Source: Dunaliella salina
Lineage: Eukaryota; Chlorophyta; Chlorophyceae; Chlamydomonadales; Dunaliellaceae
Assembly (NCBI GenBank): GCA_002284615.2
Contig: MU069525.1
Span: 167,832 to 196,252, forward strand
Reading direction: 5' to 3'
Length of the DNA: 28,421 nucleotides
Part shown: piece by piece, positions 19,339-28,421 of the stretch
Layout of the letters: each line of letters starts with the position of its first letter
Position numbering within the stretch: position 1 is the first letter of the stretch
Translations under genes and position numbers: made by a program
The notes under the pieces: generated by a model
Told to the model about the DNA's origin: nothing
The model's database searches: none
The model's input: the letters and a program-made list of their open reading frames with translations, nothing else

Positions 19339-21033
19339 GTGCTGAGTCTCAGTGGTTCAACCAAATTGCCTGAAGCTGATGCTTTGGATCTGCCTGATGC
19401 TGCTGCCTTGTACTCTGTTGTTTGTGAGCACATCCGTAGATTAAATGCTAGGACATCCCCTGGTTTTGATGCTATTGCGGCTCCGTTCATTAAGTATGCT
19501 GTGAAAAGGGTCCCAGCTGTGAATGGTAGACTCTACCTCGGAGGCACAGATAGGACGAATGTCTTGGCTCCTTACATTGCGTGTCTGTTTGCTGCCATGA
19601 TGGAGAAAGCTGAGATCCCTGCTTGCTGGAGAACAGCCAAAATTACTCCTCTCTACAAGAAGGGCTCTGTTGTGGATCCAGGGAATTATCACATGCTTGC
19701 CGTTAGTGGTACCCTGTACAGACTGTACACAAATGTGTTGAGGGAAGTCGTCAAAGGGTGGTGCAGAGATAAGAACAAAATTCCAGACACGCAGCATAGT
19801 TACTACCTTGGCCGTAACGCTTTGCAGCCCATTTTTATTCTGCGGCACTTACAGCATGCTGCTCGGGTCCAGCATCCTAAGCGATCCCCAAGATTGCATG
19901 CAGCATTTATTGACTTTCAGCAAGCTTATGACACAATTTCCAGGGAAGCTCTTTGGAGGCACCTTCAGTGCATTCGTATGCCTACGAGCCTGTTGAATAT
20001 CATTAAGAACATGAATGCTAATGATGAGTACGTCTTGGTGAAAGGCAGCAAGCAAGCTCGTGTGTGCCCTCTTTTTGGAGTTAAGCAAGGCTGCCTGCTT
20101 TCCCCCCTGCTGGTATCCCTGTGCATCAATGCTGTGGATTGCTTGGCAGAAAATGTGCAAGGGGCAGTTACAGGTGCAAGTGATCTCCATGTTACGCTAC
20201 GCGATATGCTGTATGCAGACAATCTGTGCCTTACCAGTAACCAGCCTGGTCAGCTCCAGTTGATGTTGGATAGGTTGCATGCTTATGCTCGGCGGAAAGG
20301 ATTGGTGATAAACGCTGCCAAGTCTGAGATTGTACGTTTCAATTCTAAGGGCAATAATGTGCTAATCTCTACTTTCGGTGTAGCGCGTTTGGCTTGTGCA
20401 GAGTCTTTCAAATATTTAGGCATGCTGTCCACAAAGCAGCGCAACCCTCAGGCCACTGCTGAACACATGTGCGCTCCTTTCCTGGCTGAGTATAGACGGA
20501 TCAGGCAATTCGCGTAAGAGTACCACTTGATTGACAGGTCGCATACCATGCTCTGGCTGGCTACCGCATCTGCTCTCCCTGCTAGCATGTATGCTTGTCA
20601 AATCTGGGGCACTAAATATATGAAGGAAGGCGCTGAATGGGACTGCCCTTTACAAACTGTGCACCTGTGCATACTGAAGCGTTTCCTTGGGATGAAGCGT
20701 ACCACTTCTGACTGGTCTGTTCTAGGGGAATGTGGTCATGAGCCTTTGCAGTTTTATTGGTTCTGTGCAGCAGTCAGATTTTACAATGCTTTGCTGCGCA
20801 GCAACAATACTACACTGCGCAAGGTGCTGCAAGCAGATGTTGACATGATCTGTATATCGCGTAAATGTTGGTTCTCAGAGTTTTTGGCAGCATGTAATGC
20901 CTTGGATAGGTGCAATATGTTAATTCAATGTGTGCGTCCAGGACAGCCAGTAACACTGAAGGAGTTCGTTGTTGATCTGAGAAAAAAGGCTATGAGGTGT
21001 TTGAAATGCGGCTACCTTGGCAGAGCACAATGA
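19339..21033 (+). pseudogene. LINE reverse transcriptase with YADN active site
   Basis: The frame runs to a TAA at 20515-20517 and continues in the same frame to 21033. Motifs in order: RTSPGFDAI; CWRTAKITPLYKKGSVVDPG; AFIDFQQAYDTI (catalytic Asp at codon 192); GVKQGCLLSPLLVSLCIN; MLYADNLCL (codons 292-295 are YADN); GLVINAAKSEIVRF; and FKYLGM. LINE enzymes normally have YADD, and the second Asp is a metal ligand. GAC-AAT at 20218-20223 is one G-to-A change from GAC-GAT. After the stop, a thumb/C-terminal region follows with LPASMYACQIWGTKYM and LKRFLGMKRTTSDWSVLGEC. The family looks RTE/L1-like, but the clade was not settled. Confidence 0.85.
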
Positions 21034-21127
21034 GCGTGTGAACAAATTAGCCAAGTATCATCACTGGGTGACTCTCCCTTTGAAACCTTAAGCTGCTCAT
21101 GAAGCGCCCTTTTCTGTCCCTAAGTAT

Positions 21128-21562
21128 TTGCATCTTGATTTAGGCAAGCATCATGATATGCTAAGAAACATCGCGCGCTTTCAATTGCATGCACACACCC
21201 TAAGAGTTGAGACATCACTTAGGCAGGAGCGCACTTCAGTTTGTGATAAATGTGACCTAGGAGGACTTCAAGATGAAAAACATGCTGTGTTCCTTTGTTC
21301 TTGTGTTTCTGTGTGTTCTCATAGAAGGACTGATGAACATATGTTTTTTGATTTCCTCTCTGCTCACAGAGTTCTTCAAGACGAGGCGGGCGCTTTTTAC
21401 TACACTAAGACTAGTTCTGAGGATGTCTTTCATTTCTCACAGGACCAAACTAATGAGACTTATCGTTTTATTTCTAATCTCATGGATATTTATTTTGTGG
21501 ACGGAACACTTCATCAGGCCGATCAGCCAAACAACCTGGCTAAAGATCAAACCCAATTGTAA
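21128..21562 (+). pseudogene. LINE C-terminal zinc-binding region
   Basis: In a frame shifted from the reverse transcriptase, it begins near HLDLGKHHDMLRNIARFQLH. It contains CDKCDLGGLQDEKHAVFLC, a CxxC-(10)-HxxxxC arrangement like the zinc motifs behind the polymerase of many LINEs, thought to bind nucleic acid. It ends FISNLMDIYFVDGT...DQTQL with TAA at 21560-21562 inside the tail. The last 80 or so residues are repeated at 21666-21905. The gap 21034-21127 holds a further frame break. Confidence 0.7.
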
Positions 21563-21568
21563 CCTTGT

Positions 21569-21581
21569 AACAGTGCATAAG
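21569..21581 (+). repeat. Right target-site duplication of the long LINE copy
   Basis: Exact repeat of 18000-18012, directly following the TTGTAACC tail. The sequence after it should be the original flank: joining 18012 to 21582 restores the pre-insertion site. Confidence 0.8.
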
Positions 21582-21651
21582 AGCAATTACATTTGATCCC
21601 AGCCACTGGCAGTGTCTACTAATAGTATTAGTAGGCTGACTTTTAGAAGCA

Positions 21652-21665
21652 CTAACTCCTTTCTT
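21652..21665 (+). repeat. Left target-site duplication of the short LINE copy
   Basis: CTAACTCCTTTCTT recurs at 21915-21928 immediately after the second tail. Neighbouring bases differ on both sides, so the duplication is exactly 14 bp. Confidence 0.88.
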
Positions 21666-21914
21666 AGAAGGACTTATGAACATCTCTTTTTTGATTTCCC
21701 CTCTGCTCACAGACTTTTTCAGGACGAGACAGGCGCTTTTTACTACACTCAGGCTAGTTCTGAGGATGTCTTTCATTTCTTGCAGGACCAAACTAATGAG
21801 ACTTATCGTTTTATTTCTAATCTCATGGATATTTTTTCTTTGGATGGAACAGTTCATCAGGCCGAGCAGCCAAACAACCTGGCTGAAGGTCAAACCCAAT
21901 TGTAACCTTGTAAC
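21666..21914 (+). mobile_element. Second, 249-bp 5'-truncated copy of the same LINE
   Basis: Matches 21322-21569 closely from AGAAGGACT-ATGAACAT through to the CAATTGTAACCTTGTAAC tail, with about one difference in ten bases. It keeps the reading frame to the same terminal residues (…NNLAEGQTQL). Its own 14-bp target-site duplication shows that it is an independent insertion, not a tandem duplication of the first copy. Between the two copies, 21582-21651 includes a 19-bp near-palindrome, CTACTAATAGTATTAGTAG. Confidence 0.88.
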
Positions 21915-21928
21915 CTAACTCCTTTCTT
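21915..21928 (+). repeat. Right target-site duplication of the short LINE copy
   Basis: Exact repeat of CTAACTCCTTTCTT from 21652-21665, directly after the tail. Confidence 0.88.
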
Positions 21929-22277
21929 GCTCACCTGCCCTCCAGACAAGGATCAGCAACTTGGCACTTACCTTTTTTCCCCTTGCCAGCTATGGAAGCT
22001 TCCCTTGACTGATTGTTGGCTACAGTGTAGTGAGACCTGCCTTCCCTAGTTCAGGACAGAAAGGTTCTCCAATCATGGAATTCAGAATCGTACCTTGAAT
22101 ACAGAGATAGAAGAAACCGTGCAGGCAGAGCAAGCCCCCCCATGGTGGCTCGCAGAGCCCTTTTCCCCAAACCAGATACTACGATGGAACTTACTGTTGA
22201 TTGGGTGGGCTTCCAGCCTACCTTCAGAAGGAATTTTACAGAAACTTCTGACTCTTTGGAAGGACACAGACCTACTT

Positions 22278-22333
22278 GACAAACAAATGCTTGACACCTT
22301 GCTCTGACAAACAAATGCTTAACACCTCGCTCT
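22278..22333. repeat. Two-copy 28-bp tandem repeat
   Basis: GACAAACAAATGCTTGACAC and GACAAACAAATGCTTAACAC start 28 bp apart (22278 and 22306), each followed by CT(T/C)GCTC. 21929-22277 and 22334-22542 show no recognised gene. Confidence 0.85.
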
Positions 22334-22542
22334 TCACTCCAATTTTTCAGAAAACCATTGCAAAACACTTAGGAAATAAGTTCCTGAGTTCGTCAGAACA
22401 TTCAGACCTTCTCTTGGCCCACACAAACCAGAAAGATACACAGCCCTGTTATCTGGCTTTATGTACACATGAAAACATGCACAATTGCCCTGCATCGTCA
22501 TATGTCAGACAAAACCACATTTTATTCAGTCAATTGTGACAC

Positions 22543-22719
22543 CTGCATGGCTGAGCTCATGTGCGTTCAAATCCATGCCAAACTCTAATGAGTTACTCAT
22601 TGTGACGAGGAGGGTGCGCAGCTTAACTGCTGCCCCATCTCGACTCTTGTTGAGGCCATTGGCCAGAGTTGAAATGTACTTGTATACTTCATTTGCGAGA
22701 GCGCCCTGGCTCTCATCCA
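22543..22719 (-). CDS. Possible single exon of a minus-strand gene, weakly eIF3m-like
   Basis: Read on the minus strand, a pyrimidine-rich tract ending GCGCCCTGCAG looks like a strong 3' splice site. It opens a 177-bp segment with protein-like sequence: DESQGALANEVYKYISTLAN, then GLNKSRDGAAVKLRTLL and SNSLEFGMDLNAHELSHA, ending at CATGCAG|GTGTCA. The spacing I..LA..L....D.AA.KLR.L resembles the helical repeat just before the PCI domain of translation factor eIF3 subunit m. The similarity is short and remembered, not computed. I found no partner exons on either side, so it could be a relic or chance. Phase is 1 at both ends. Confidence 0.3.
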
Positions 22720-23858
22720 CTGCAGGGCGCACAAAGGGAATAAACAGAGGTTCATTGATCATATTGTGAATGGAACTCGTACTGCATTTTACATGTCATT
22801 ATGCCTGCCCATAAGCAACTCAAAGCAGAGTCAGCATCGAACCAGAAGTGACGAGAGGTGGACATCTCTCCTTAAGAACAATTGCTAGGTATGCCTTTTG
22901 CCATTATTATGGTTAACATAATGTATGACGTATTTTGACATATTTTCTCAAGTTTCTTTCTTAAATTTACCGTGGTTGATGCATTTTTTGACATAGTTTT
23001 CCTTGAAATAACATGTTCTCCAAGGCTCGAAAAGACGATGACGTCAAATCCAACCTGGAACTTCTCCCCAATCCCAAGAATTTCGTGTTTTTCTGGGAGT
23101 GTCTATGCTTACATTATCCTGCATCTCCACAGGAAAATGGGAGGTCAAATTTGACCTTTGTGGCACTGGTTGTGCAGGATCATTTTGAAGTGGAAAGAAG
23201 GCTGAAACCTGTCCAAGCATCGGGTCTTCTGGCAAATTTGCTCTAGCAAGCATCTGTGGAGAGGCAATGCGCGCAAGGGTTACCTTAGAAGGCAAGCCCT
23301 ATGGTCTGCTCTCTTCACAGTTCTGCTCACACAAGGCAGGTGTGGCCCACACATGACGTCAGGCTCCGAAATTTGAAACGTCTCAGCAAGTAAGCTCATT
23401 AGAAATCCTGCCAAAATTTGGAAAGCTCCCTTGCACACAGTGCTGTGAAAAGCCAGCAAGCATCCAAAAACTTGAGGAGTACCCTCAGTGGTTCCGTAGA
23501 GCTATAAATATTCGTTACTGAAAAATTTCAATGATCCTCCCCAGAGAACAGGGTGTGCTGGTTGGCGCACACAAGAGTTTGACCAAGCTCCGGAGCATCG
23601 TCCAGGGCACCTCATCACCTCCTCTCCCCTTGGTGTTGCTGCCACATTGCTGGTGCACCAGCAGGGGCATGCGTCCAAGGAGGGCAAGGAAAAAAGTTTG
23701 TGGAGCCCGTGGTTCCTTGCTGTGCTGTGCCTACAACTTGGATTGAGAAGCCTTTGTCTCTGGCAGGAGGTCAATTTTTATTGGACACAGGCAATTCGTT
23801 CTAAAATCTTCCCAAAGTGCTCCCTCAATAATCGGCCATGATGAGTTATAGTCAACAG
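22720..23858. other. Stretch with nothing recognised
   Basis: No motif-bearing frame or clear repeat was found. If the possible exon downstream is real, its upstream intron and earlier exons would lie here. Confidence 0.35.
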
Positions 23859-24248
23859 CAGGGTTGCCTAGTTCGAGAATTTTGAACTGTTCGTAAACTC
23901 GAACTTTTTCGAACTGTTCGCGAACTTTAAATTGTCAGTTTGAAGAACTTTGTGCCCTCTGCCAAAAATGGACCCTTGACACCCCTTGAACACCCCCTTG
24001 ACACCAGCTTGACACCCCCCCTTACAGCCCTTACCACCCCCCCCGGACTGACAAAAATAAGTCCCTTGTCTTTCCCCATCATCATTTATGCAGGGGGAGA
24101 GGGGGTACAGAGATTGAGATACAGTTGTCACCGCCATCCCTGCCTCCTGCCTGCAGGCAAACGCTCGTTCGAACAATCCGTCGAATCACGAACTTTATCG
24201 AACTGTTCGCGAACTTAATTTGTCAAACCCCCGAACTAGGCAACCCTG
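23859..24248. mobile_element. 390-bp hAT-type MITE with perfect TIRs and 8-bp TSD
   Basis: The ends are 17-bp perfect inverted repeats, CAGGGTTGCCTAGTTCG on the left and its complement on the right. The octamer GTCAACAG flanks both sides (23851-23858 and 24249-24256) and fits the hAT pattern nTnnnnAn. Just inside both ends are repeated GAACTGTTCG/GTTCGCGAAC motifs, which resemble the subterminal transposase-binding repeats of hAT elements. The centre (about 23950-24160) is rich in CCCTTGACACC-like repeats and has no transposase. The first eight bases match those of the 100-bp MITE at 652, so one transposase type may have moved both. Confidence 0.9.
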
Positions 24249-24379
24249 GTCAACAGTAACCCAAGTGCCAAGTGCACTGCATGGTGCTGATGCAAATCCA
24301 TTGCTGCCCTACTGCTTTTGGAAGGCCGCTGCTGGGCTGCTGCTGAAAAACGTTTGCTAGCTGCATGCACGCAAGCTTT

Positions 24380-24382
<3 letters not shown>

Positions 24383-24459
<77 letters not shown>
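24383..24459. repeat. (CA)n microsatellite
   Basis: A 77-bp AC run, followed by two AGAAATATGCACAC repeats (24470-24497). It is the only long CA tract on this strand; the others are TG. 24500-25685 has no recognised gene; a T-run lies near 25291. Confidence 0.95.
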
Positions 24460-24462
<3 letters not shown>

Positions 24463-25689
24463 GCGCGCAGAAATATGCACACAGAAATATGCACACATGC
24501 ATTCACACAAGCTCATGCCCACTCAAGCATGGGCTACGCCAACCTCCGACATTGCTTGCAACGCCACCCCTTGTCAATCCACAGTTTGGCACTGATTTTT
24601 TTGGAACCAGGACTCTGGATCACCTAAAAAAAAACCTTATAGGTGCAGTGGGTGGTCCAAAGTCAAGGTTGGGTGGTCAAAAGGAAGGCTTTGCGCGCCC
24701 AAACTTCTCAGGCATATGGGCCACAACCTTGGGGCCAGCTTAAACCTAGCCCATTGCACTTGGTTGCCCTGGGTCACATCCTGCAAGCCAGCTTGAGCGT
24801 CCAAGATTTTGGCCCACATATGCTGAATCGTGCCAAAAAAAATCGCCCATACGCATATTGGTGGAGATCGTCCATCTCTCGGGAGTTGAAATTGGAATCT
24901 AGTTTTGGCTGATAAGACCTATTTTCATGGCAGCTACTGCAGACAGCAACTGCAAGCTTGGTGCTGGAGGCTTTTTCAGCAGGATGTGTGAGCAATGATG
25001 AATAGGGAAGACAGTCAGGCACGAGAAAGGTCAAGGAAGGTAGGTAGGCAGGGGAAAACTCCCTACACAAACGAAGGAGAGGGAGACACAGGCTCAAACA
25101 AAAGAATTCAGGTGGAAGTGGGATGGCTGATAGATCCGCATATGGCATGTGTAAGGATCAAGCGGCATCAAGGCCCCCTGTGTCCCTTGACCATCTGTGT
25201 GGCTGGCCAATTCCTTTCATACATGCCTTGAATGCCGGACATTTCCATTCCTGTTTCCATTTCCACATCTTGGGGCGGAGACCCTTAGAGTTTTTTTTTT
25301 TTTCCAGTCAACACTGAAAGGATAGCGAGTCGACGCTGAAAGAATAGAAAAGCTTCGAGCCGTCCAGGCCTGTTCAAGCCATAAGAATACCACCATTTGA
25401 AAGCTTATTTTGCTGATCTCAGAACTGCTCTTGGATGCTTGGCTTGCTTGCCCAGGCGTGGTCACCTTCCACTGAAGAGCATTCATTCATCCATGCGTTT
25501 TTCAATTTGGGTCTACAAATCTGCAAAACCGCTAAAATACTAATGTTGCCTGTGGTCATGGAGCATGGGATACAATCTTACAGTTTACCAGGCATGGATG
25601 TTGTAGCAACAACTACTTTCCATGAAGGATGGTTGTACCAGCATGGAAATCGTTCCATGCATGAGACGAATGAATCCACCCAGTCAATC

Positions 25690-26290
25690 AGATCCTTTGC
25701 TTGTGCACTCAAGGGTGACCCCTTCATATCCTGCCATGCATACTTCACTGCCCACGGGGGCCTGCATCAAAGTGGTATGCTCCAAAGCTTGGATTGTGAG
25801 CAGAAGTTAAAGGTCAAATGCTAGTACAGGAGCAGGGGGTTCACAGGGGGGCCCAGCCCCCCTGCATCGTTCATTTCAATTTACCTGATGGTAAAGAGCA
25901 AATGTCACAAATTCAGGTGCAATGGCATCCCTAGCAAGGGAAGCACAAGCTCTGGAAGGAGACTAAAGACTCCCAGTTTGTCAATTCCGTAACATCTTTT
26001 TGAAGGTGTGCACTCGACCCCACCACATCTGCAAATTCCATGCCCACACCCTTGCCCACAGGGACTTGCATGAAAATTATGAGCTCTAAAGCTTGGATTT
26101 GCGCGCAGCAGTTGAAGGTGCTCATGCCAGTAAAGAAGAAAGGGGGATGAGGCATGGCAAGGGGTGCAGGCCCCTTTGCATGATTCATTTCAAAAAAACT
26201 GTCGATTAGGTCCGTCTTTAGGAGCAAATCTCATGTGTTGAGACGAATTGGTGTCCATGGCAAGAGAAGCACCACCTCCAGCCCTTTTTT
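25690..26290. repeat. Old tandem duplication, period about 304 bp
   Basis: AAAGCTTGGATT anchors lie at 25784 and 26088. Around them both copies share, in order: a GTGTGCACTC/TTGTGCACTC block, GCCCAC, TGCAT(G/C)AAA, the anchor, GCAG-AGTT-AAGGT, a G-rich block, CCCC--TGCAT--TTCATTTCAA, GAGCAAAT-TCA and GGCA-CC/CCATGGCAAG-GAAGCAC. Divergence is high, so the duplication is old. A 129-codon frame at 25435-25824 overlaps the first copy but is not preserved in the second. Confidence 0.7.
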
Positions 26291-26711
26291 TTTCCTGATC
26301 CGGAGGATCACACCCTACTTGTTTTGGCAGGGAGATGTAAATGGAAACTTCTTTAATGCATGCGCAGAATTGGCCAGCCCTCTTCATTTGGCACTCCTGC
26401 ACTGTAATAGTCGTGTGTAGCAACCATTCCATAGCTGCCTGGCAAAATTCCCCACAGACTGGTAGCGACATTGAATATCATGCATGCCATCCTTTTTAAA
26501 TCATTGAAGACTCGAAGGGTCTGTGAGCCTAGGAAAAGCTTTTTTGCATTCCTGTGACCCACCCAAAGCCCTCCTTGCCGCGATTGCGGTGGAGCGTTTG
26601 CTGGCTGATGAGTCCTTGTGACCAAAATGGGTGTGCAGTGCAAGGAGAGAGGCCGACAACACGTGCATCACCCACCACATTCGGCCTGGAAGATCAAGGG
26701 CTGGAGCACAT

Positions 26712-27440
26712 AGGCCACACACTCGAAAAGGGTTAGGAGCACCTGAGAGCACATGAGACATGCACTCAAAGAGGGTGAGGTGTCCCATGAGAGCACAATG
26801 AGAAAAAAACTTCAGAAGAGGGTGAGATGTCCCATGAGTGCAAACAAGGAAAACACTCAGAAGAGGGTGAGATGTCTCATGAGTGCATATGGGGCACGCA
26901 CTCAAAGAGGGGTGAGATGTCTCATGAGAGCACAATGAGACACACTCAAGAGGGTGATGCGTCTTATGAGTGCAAATGAAAAAAACACTCAGAAGAGGGT
27001 GAGATGTCCCATGAGAGCACAATGAGACACACACTCAAAGAGGGTGAGGTGTCTCATGAGTGCAAATGAGAAAAGCACTTCAGAGAAGAGGGTGATGGGT
27101 CTCATGAGAGCACAATGAGAAAAACACTTCAGAAGAGGGTGAGATGTCCCATGAGTGCAAACGAGGAAAACACTCAGAAGAGGGTGAGATGTCTCATGAG
27201 TGCATATGGGGCACGCACTCAAAGAGGGGTAAGATGTCTCATGAGAGCACAGTGAGACACACTCAAGAGGGTGATGCGTCTCATGAGTGCAAATGAGAAA
27301 AACACTCAGAAGAGGGTGAGATGTCCCATGAGAGCACAATGAGACACACACTCAAAGAGGGTGAGATGTCCTGTGAGTGCAAATGAGAAAAGCACTCAGA
27401 AGAGGGTGAGATATCTCATGAGAGCACAAGAGATACGTAC
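26712..27440. repeat. 45-bp minisatellite with 317-bp higher-order period
   Basis: About 16 units of the form GAGGGTGAGATGTCTCATGA, GTGCAAATGAGAAAAACAC, TCAGAA. Variants alternate between GTGCAAA- and GAGCACAATGAGACACAC-type second halves. The marker GCATATGGGGCACGCACTC occurs at 26885 and again at 27202, and flanking variants repeat in the same order. A block of seven units (317 bp) has therefore been duplicated as a whole. Because 45 is a multiple of three, long frames run on both strands. Confidence 0.92.
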
Positions 27441-27807
27441 TCAAAAGAAAATGAGGAGCGCCTGCAGAACCATCCAGCACAAGCTTTGTGTCAAGGAGCC
27501 CCTTTGCTGTGCATGCGTGAAGACTCCTTGGAAATCACAGATGTAAAAAGGTCCAAACTCCAAGCACAAGACCTTCCCTTTTCACTGTGCATCAAGCATT
27601 GTGCTCGTCGCATTTCAACATCTGACCCGCTTGTAGCGTGTGTGGCACCTCATCTTTGAGATGGGGCTCCAGGATCTCTCTCACAGTTTCTTTCACGAGA
27701 CACTTCATTCCTTCACTTCAAGCAAAAATAATGTTCTTTATGTGCGTTTGCATCGCCAAGCCATTGTCAAGCTTTGACCTCCTAACAGGCTTAGTCCTGC
27801 TCACCAA

Positions 27808-28040
27808 CTTCTTCACACATAGCCCTTCACTACATGCAGTGACTTGTGCAAGCAGCAGAGTATGAATGGTTTTTCAAGCTTGCTACCCCTATACCATACA
27901 GCTTCCACACCATCCAAGCAAAAGGCATAGTCCACCTCATCACCTTCTTCACAAGCAGCCCTTCACTTTATGCAGTGACTTGTGCAAGCAGCAGAGTATG
28001 CAGGGCTTTTCAAGCTTGCGCTCCCCCCATACCATCCAGC
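27808..28040. repeat. Two-copy tandem duplication, period 136 bp
   Basis: CTTCTTCACA begins both copies (27808 and 27944). The shared order is AGCCCTTCACT, ATGCAGTGACTTGTGCAAGC, AGCAGAGTATG, TTTTCAAGCTTGC, then CC-ATACCAT-CAGCT. The second copy runs into a LINE-domain fragment. 27441-27807 holds nothing recognised. Confidence 0.85.
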
Positions 28041-28270
28041 TACAGGCCATCAACACCAATGTGCTGCACAGGACAAAAGGCGCGAGTGCCGCAGCAAAAA
28101 AAACCACACCTTACATCATGTTGGAGGGAGTGGGTACCATCTACAATGCTCACATAGGCAGCCCTCTGTCACAATGGGATCATACAGAAAACGAGCTGCA
28201 GAGCACGCCAACAAATCACACTGCTATTTTCAGTTTAGGAATGAGCGCAAGACCAAGTTACGATGCTTTC
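28040..28270 (+). pseudogene. Short fragment of the LINE C-terminal domain, copy 3
   Basis: KKTTPYIMLEGVGTIYNAHI aligns with the VTLHFISLGVAGTIYNEYTI segment of 16073-16720, and PLSQ follows where that copy has TPL. After a frame change, RAAEHANKSH resembles the basic helical tail. The nuclease half is absent or unrecognisable. Confidence 0.5.
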
Positions 28271-28401
28271 CGTACCTGAAAGTCAGGCTTTCCTGTTTCT
28301 CTATTCACCACAGAGGCGCACAGGTTGCCGGGGCCTGGGAATGGGAGGGCACAAATGCGCAGTCACAACTTGATAGATTAGTGCGTACATCTTCTGTCTG
28401 C

Positions 28402-28421
28402 CTGTCTCTCTCTCTCTCTCT
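28402..28421. repeat. (TC)n microsatellite at window edge
   Basis: The window ends inside a TC dinucleotide run preceded by CTGTCTGTCTGCCTG. Its length beyond the edge is unknown. Confidence 0.9.

Larger units (their letters stand above)
18013..21569 (+). mobile_element. 5'-truncated APE-type LINE retrotransposon
   Basis: Non-LTR retrotransposon copy of about 3.55 kb between 10-13-bp duplications. It begins inside the endonuclease domain, so the 5' part was lost, as is usual when reverse transcription stops early. In order it holds the endonuclease C-terminal part, the reverse transcriptase, and a C-terminal region with a CxxC...HxxxxC motif. It ends with CAATTGTAACCTTGTAAC, i.e. about two units of an 8-bp TTGTAACC tail. 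The last reading frame stops at the TAA inside the first tail unit, so the element has almost no 3' UTR. Frameshifts and stops make it inactive. A shorter copy with the same 3' end lies at 21666. Confidence 0.88.

Noticed and set aside
21322..21914. Tandem duplication of the LINE 3' end
   Set aside because: The second copy has its own exact 14-bp target-site duplication, so it is an independent insertion.
22095..22307. 70-codon plus-strand frame with Trp/Pro-rich protein-like sequence
   Set aside because: No family recognised, no supporting splice sites, and its end falls in a small tandem repeat.
24600..24765. Possible short inverted-repeat element (GTGCAGTGGG ... CCCATTGCAC)
   Set aside because: Only about ten bases match and no flanking target duplication was found.
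25435..25824. 129-codon plus-strand frame
   Set aside because: No recognisable motif, and the frame is not kept in the ~304-bp downstream duplicate, so it looks like chance.

Overview
The window looks like nuclear DNA of a green alga of the Chlamydomonadales. Intermediate base composition, long GT-AG introns, many (TG)n tracts, minisatellites and LINE debris would fit a Dunaliella-like genome, but the genus is inference. Evidence for a eukaryote is direct: two spliced protein genes can be followed exon by exon with phases that join correctly, and there are LINE retrotransposons and non-autonomous DNA transposons with target-site duplications. No rRNA, tRNA or CRISPR array was found.

Layout. 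1-2773: the 3' part of a plus-strand PP2C-type protein phosphatase gene (three recognisable exons, 106 residues; the 5' part was not found), with a 100-bp hAT-type MITE upstream of the first exon. 2774-7912: about 5 kb without a convincing gene, holding a four-copy degenerate ~135-bp tandem repeat, dispersed repeats, a possible exon and an antisense LINE fragment. 7913-12657: a complete five-exon Aurora kinase gene (344 residues, plus strand). Its introns hold a partial copy of the activation-loop exon, two minisatellites, two long (TG)n tracts close to 5' splice sites, and a ~60-72-bp tandem repeat made from the last intron/exon junction, interrupted by an assembly gap. 12658-17999: repeats and two decayed fragments of a LINE C-terminal domain with PD-(D/E)XK-like residues. 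18000-21928: a 5'-truncated APE-type LINE with inactivating mutations and, just downstream, a second 249-bp copy of the same 3' end; each has its own target-site duplication. 21929-28421: a possible minus-strand exon, a 390-bp hAT-type MITE with a perfect 8-bp duplication, a (CA)n tract, a ~304-bp tandem duplication, a 45-bp minisatellite with a 317-bp higher-order period, a 136-bp duplication and another LINE fragment.

How the parts relate. The phosphatase and the Aurora kinase lie in the same orientation but are ~5 kb apart, and nothing shows a functional link. Most of the window is intronic or intergenic sequence shaped by retrotransposition, MITE insertion and tandem duplication. The most notable cases are where these processes touch a gene: the repeated terminal intron/exon junction and the duplicated activation-loop half-exon of the Aurora gene. 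I saw no clearly new multi-gene system.
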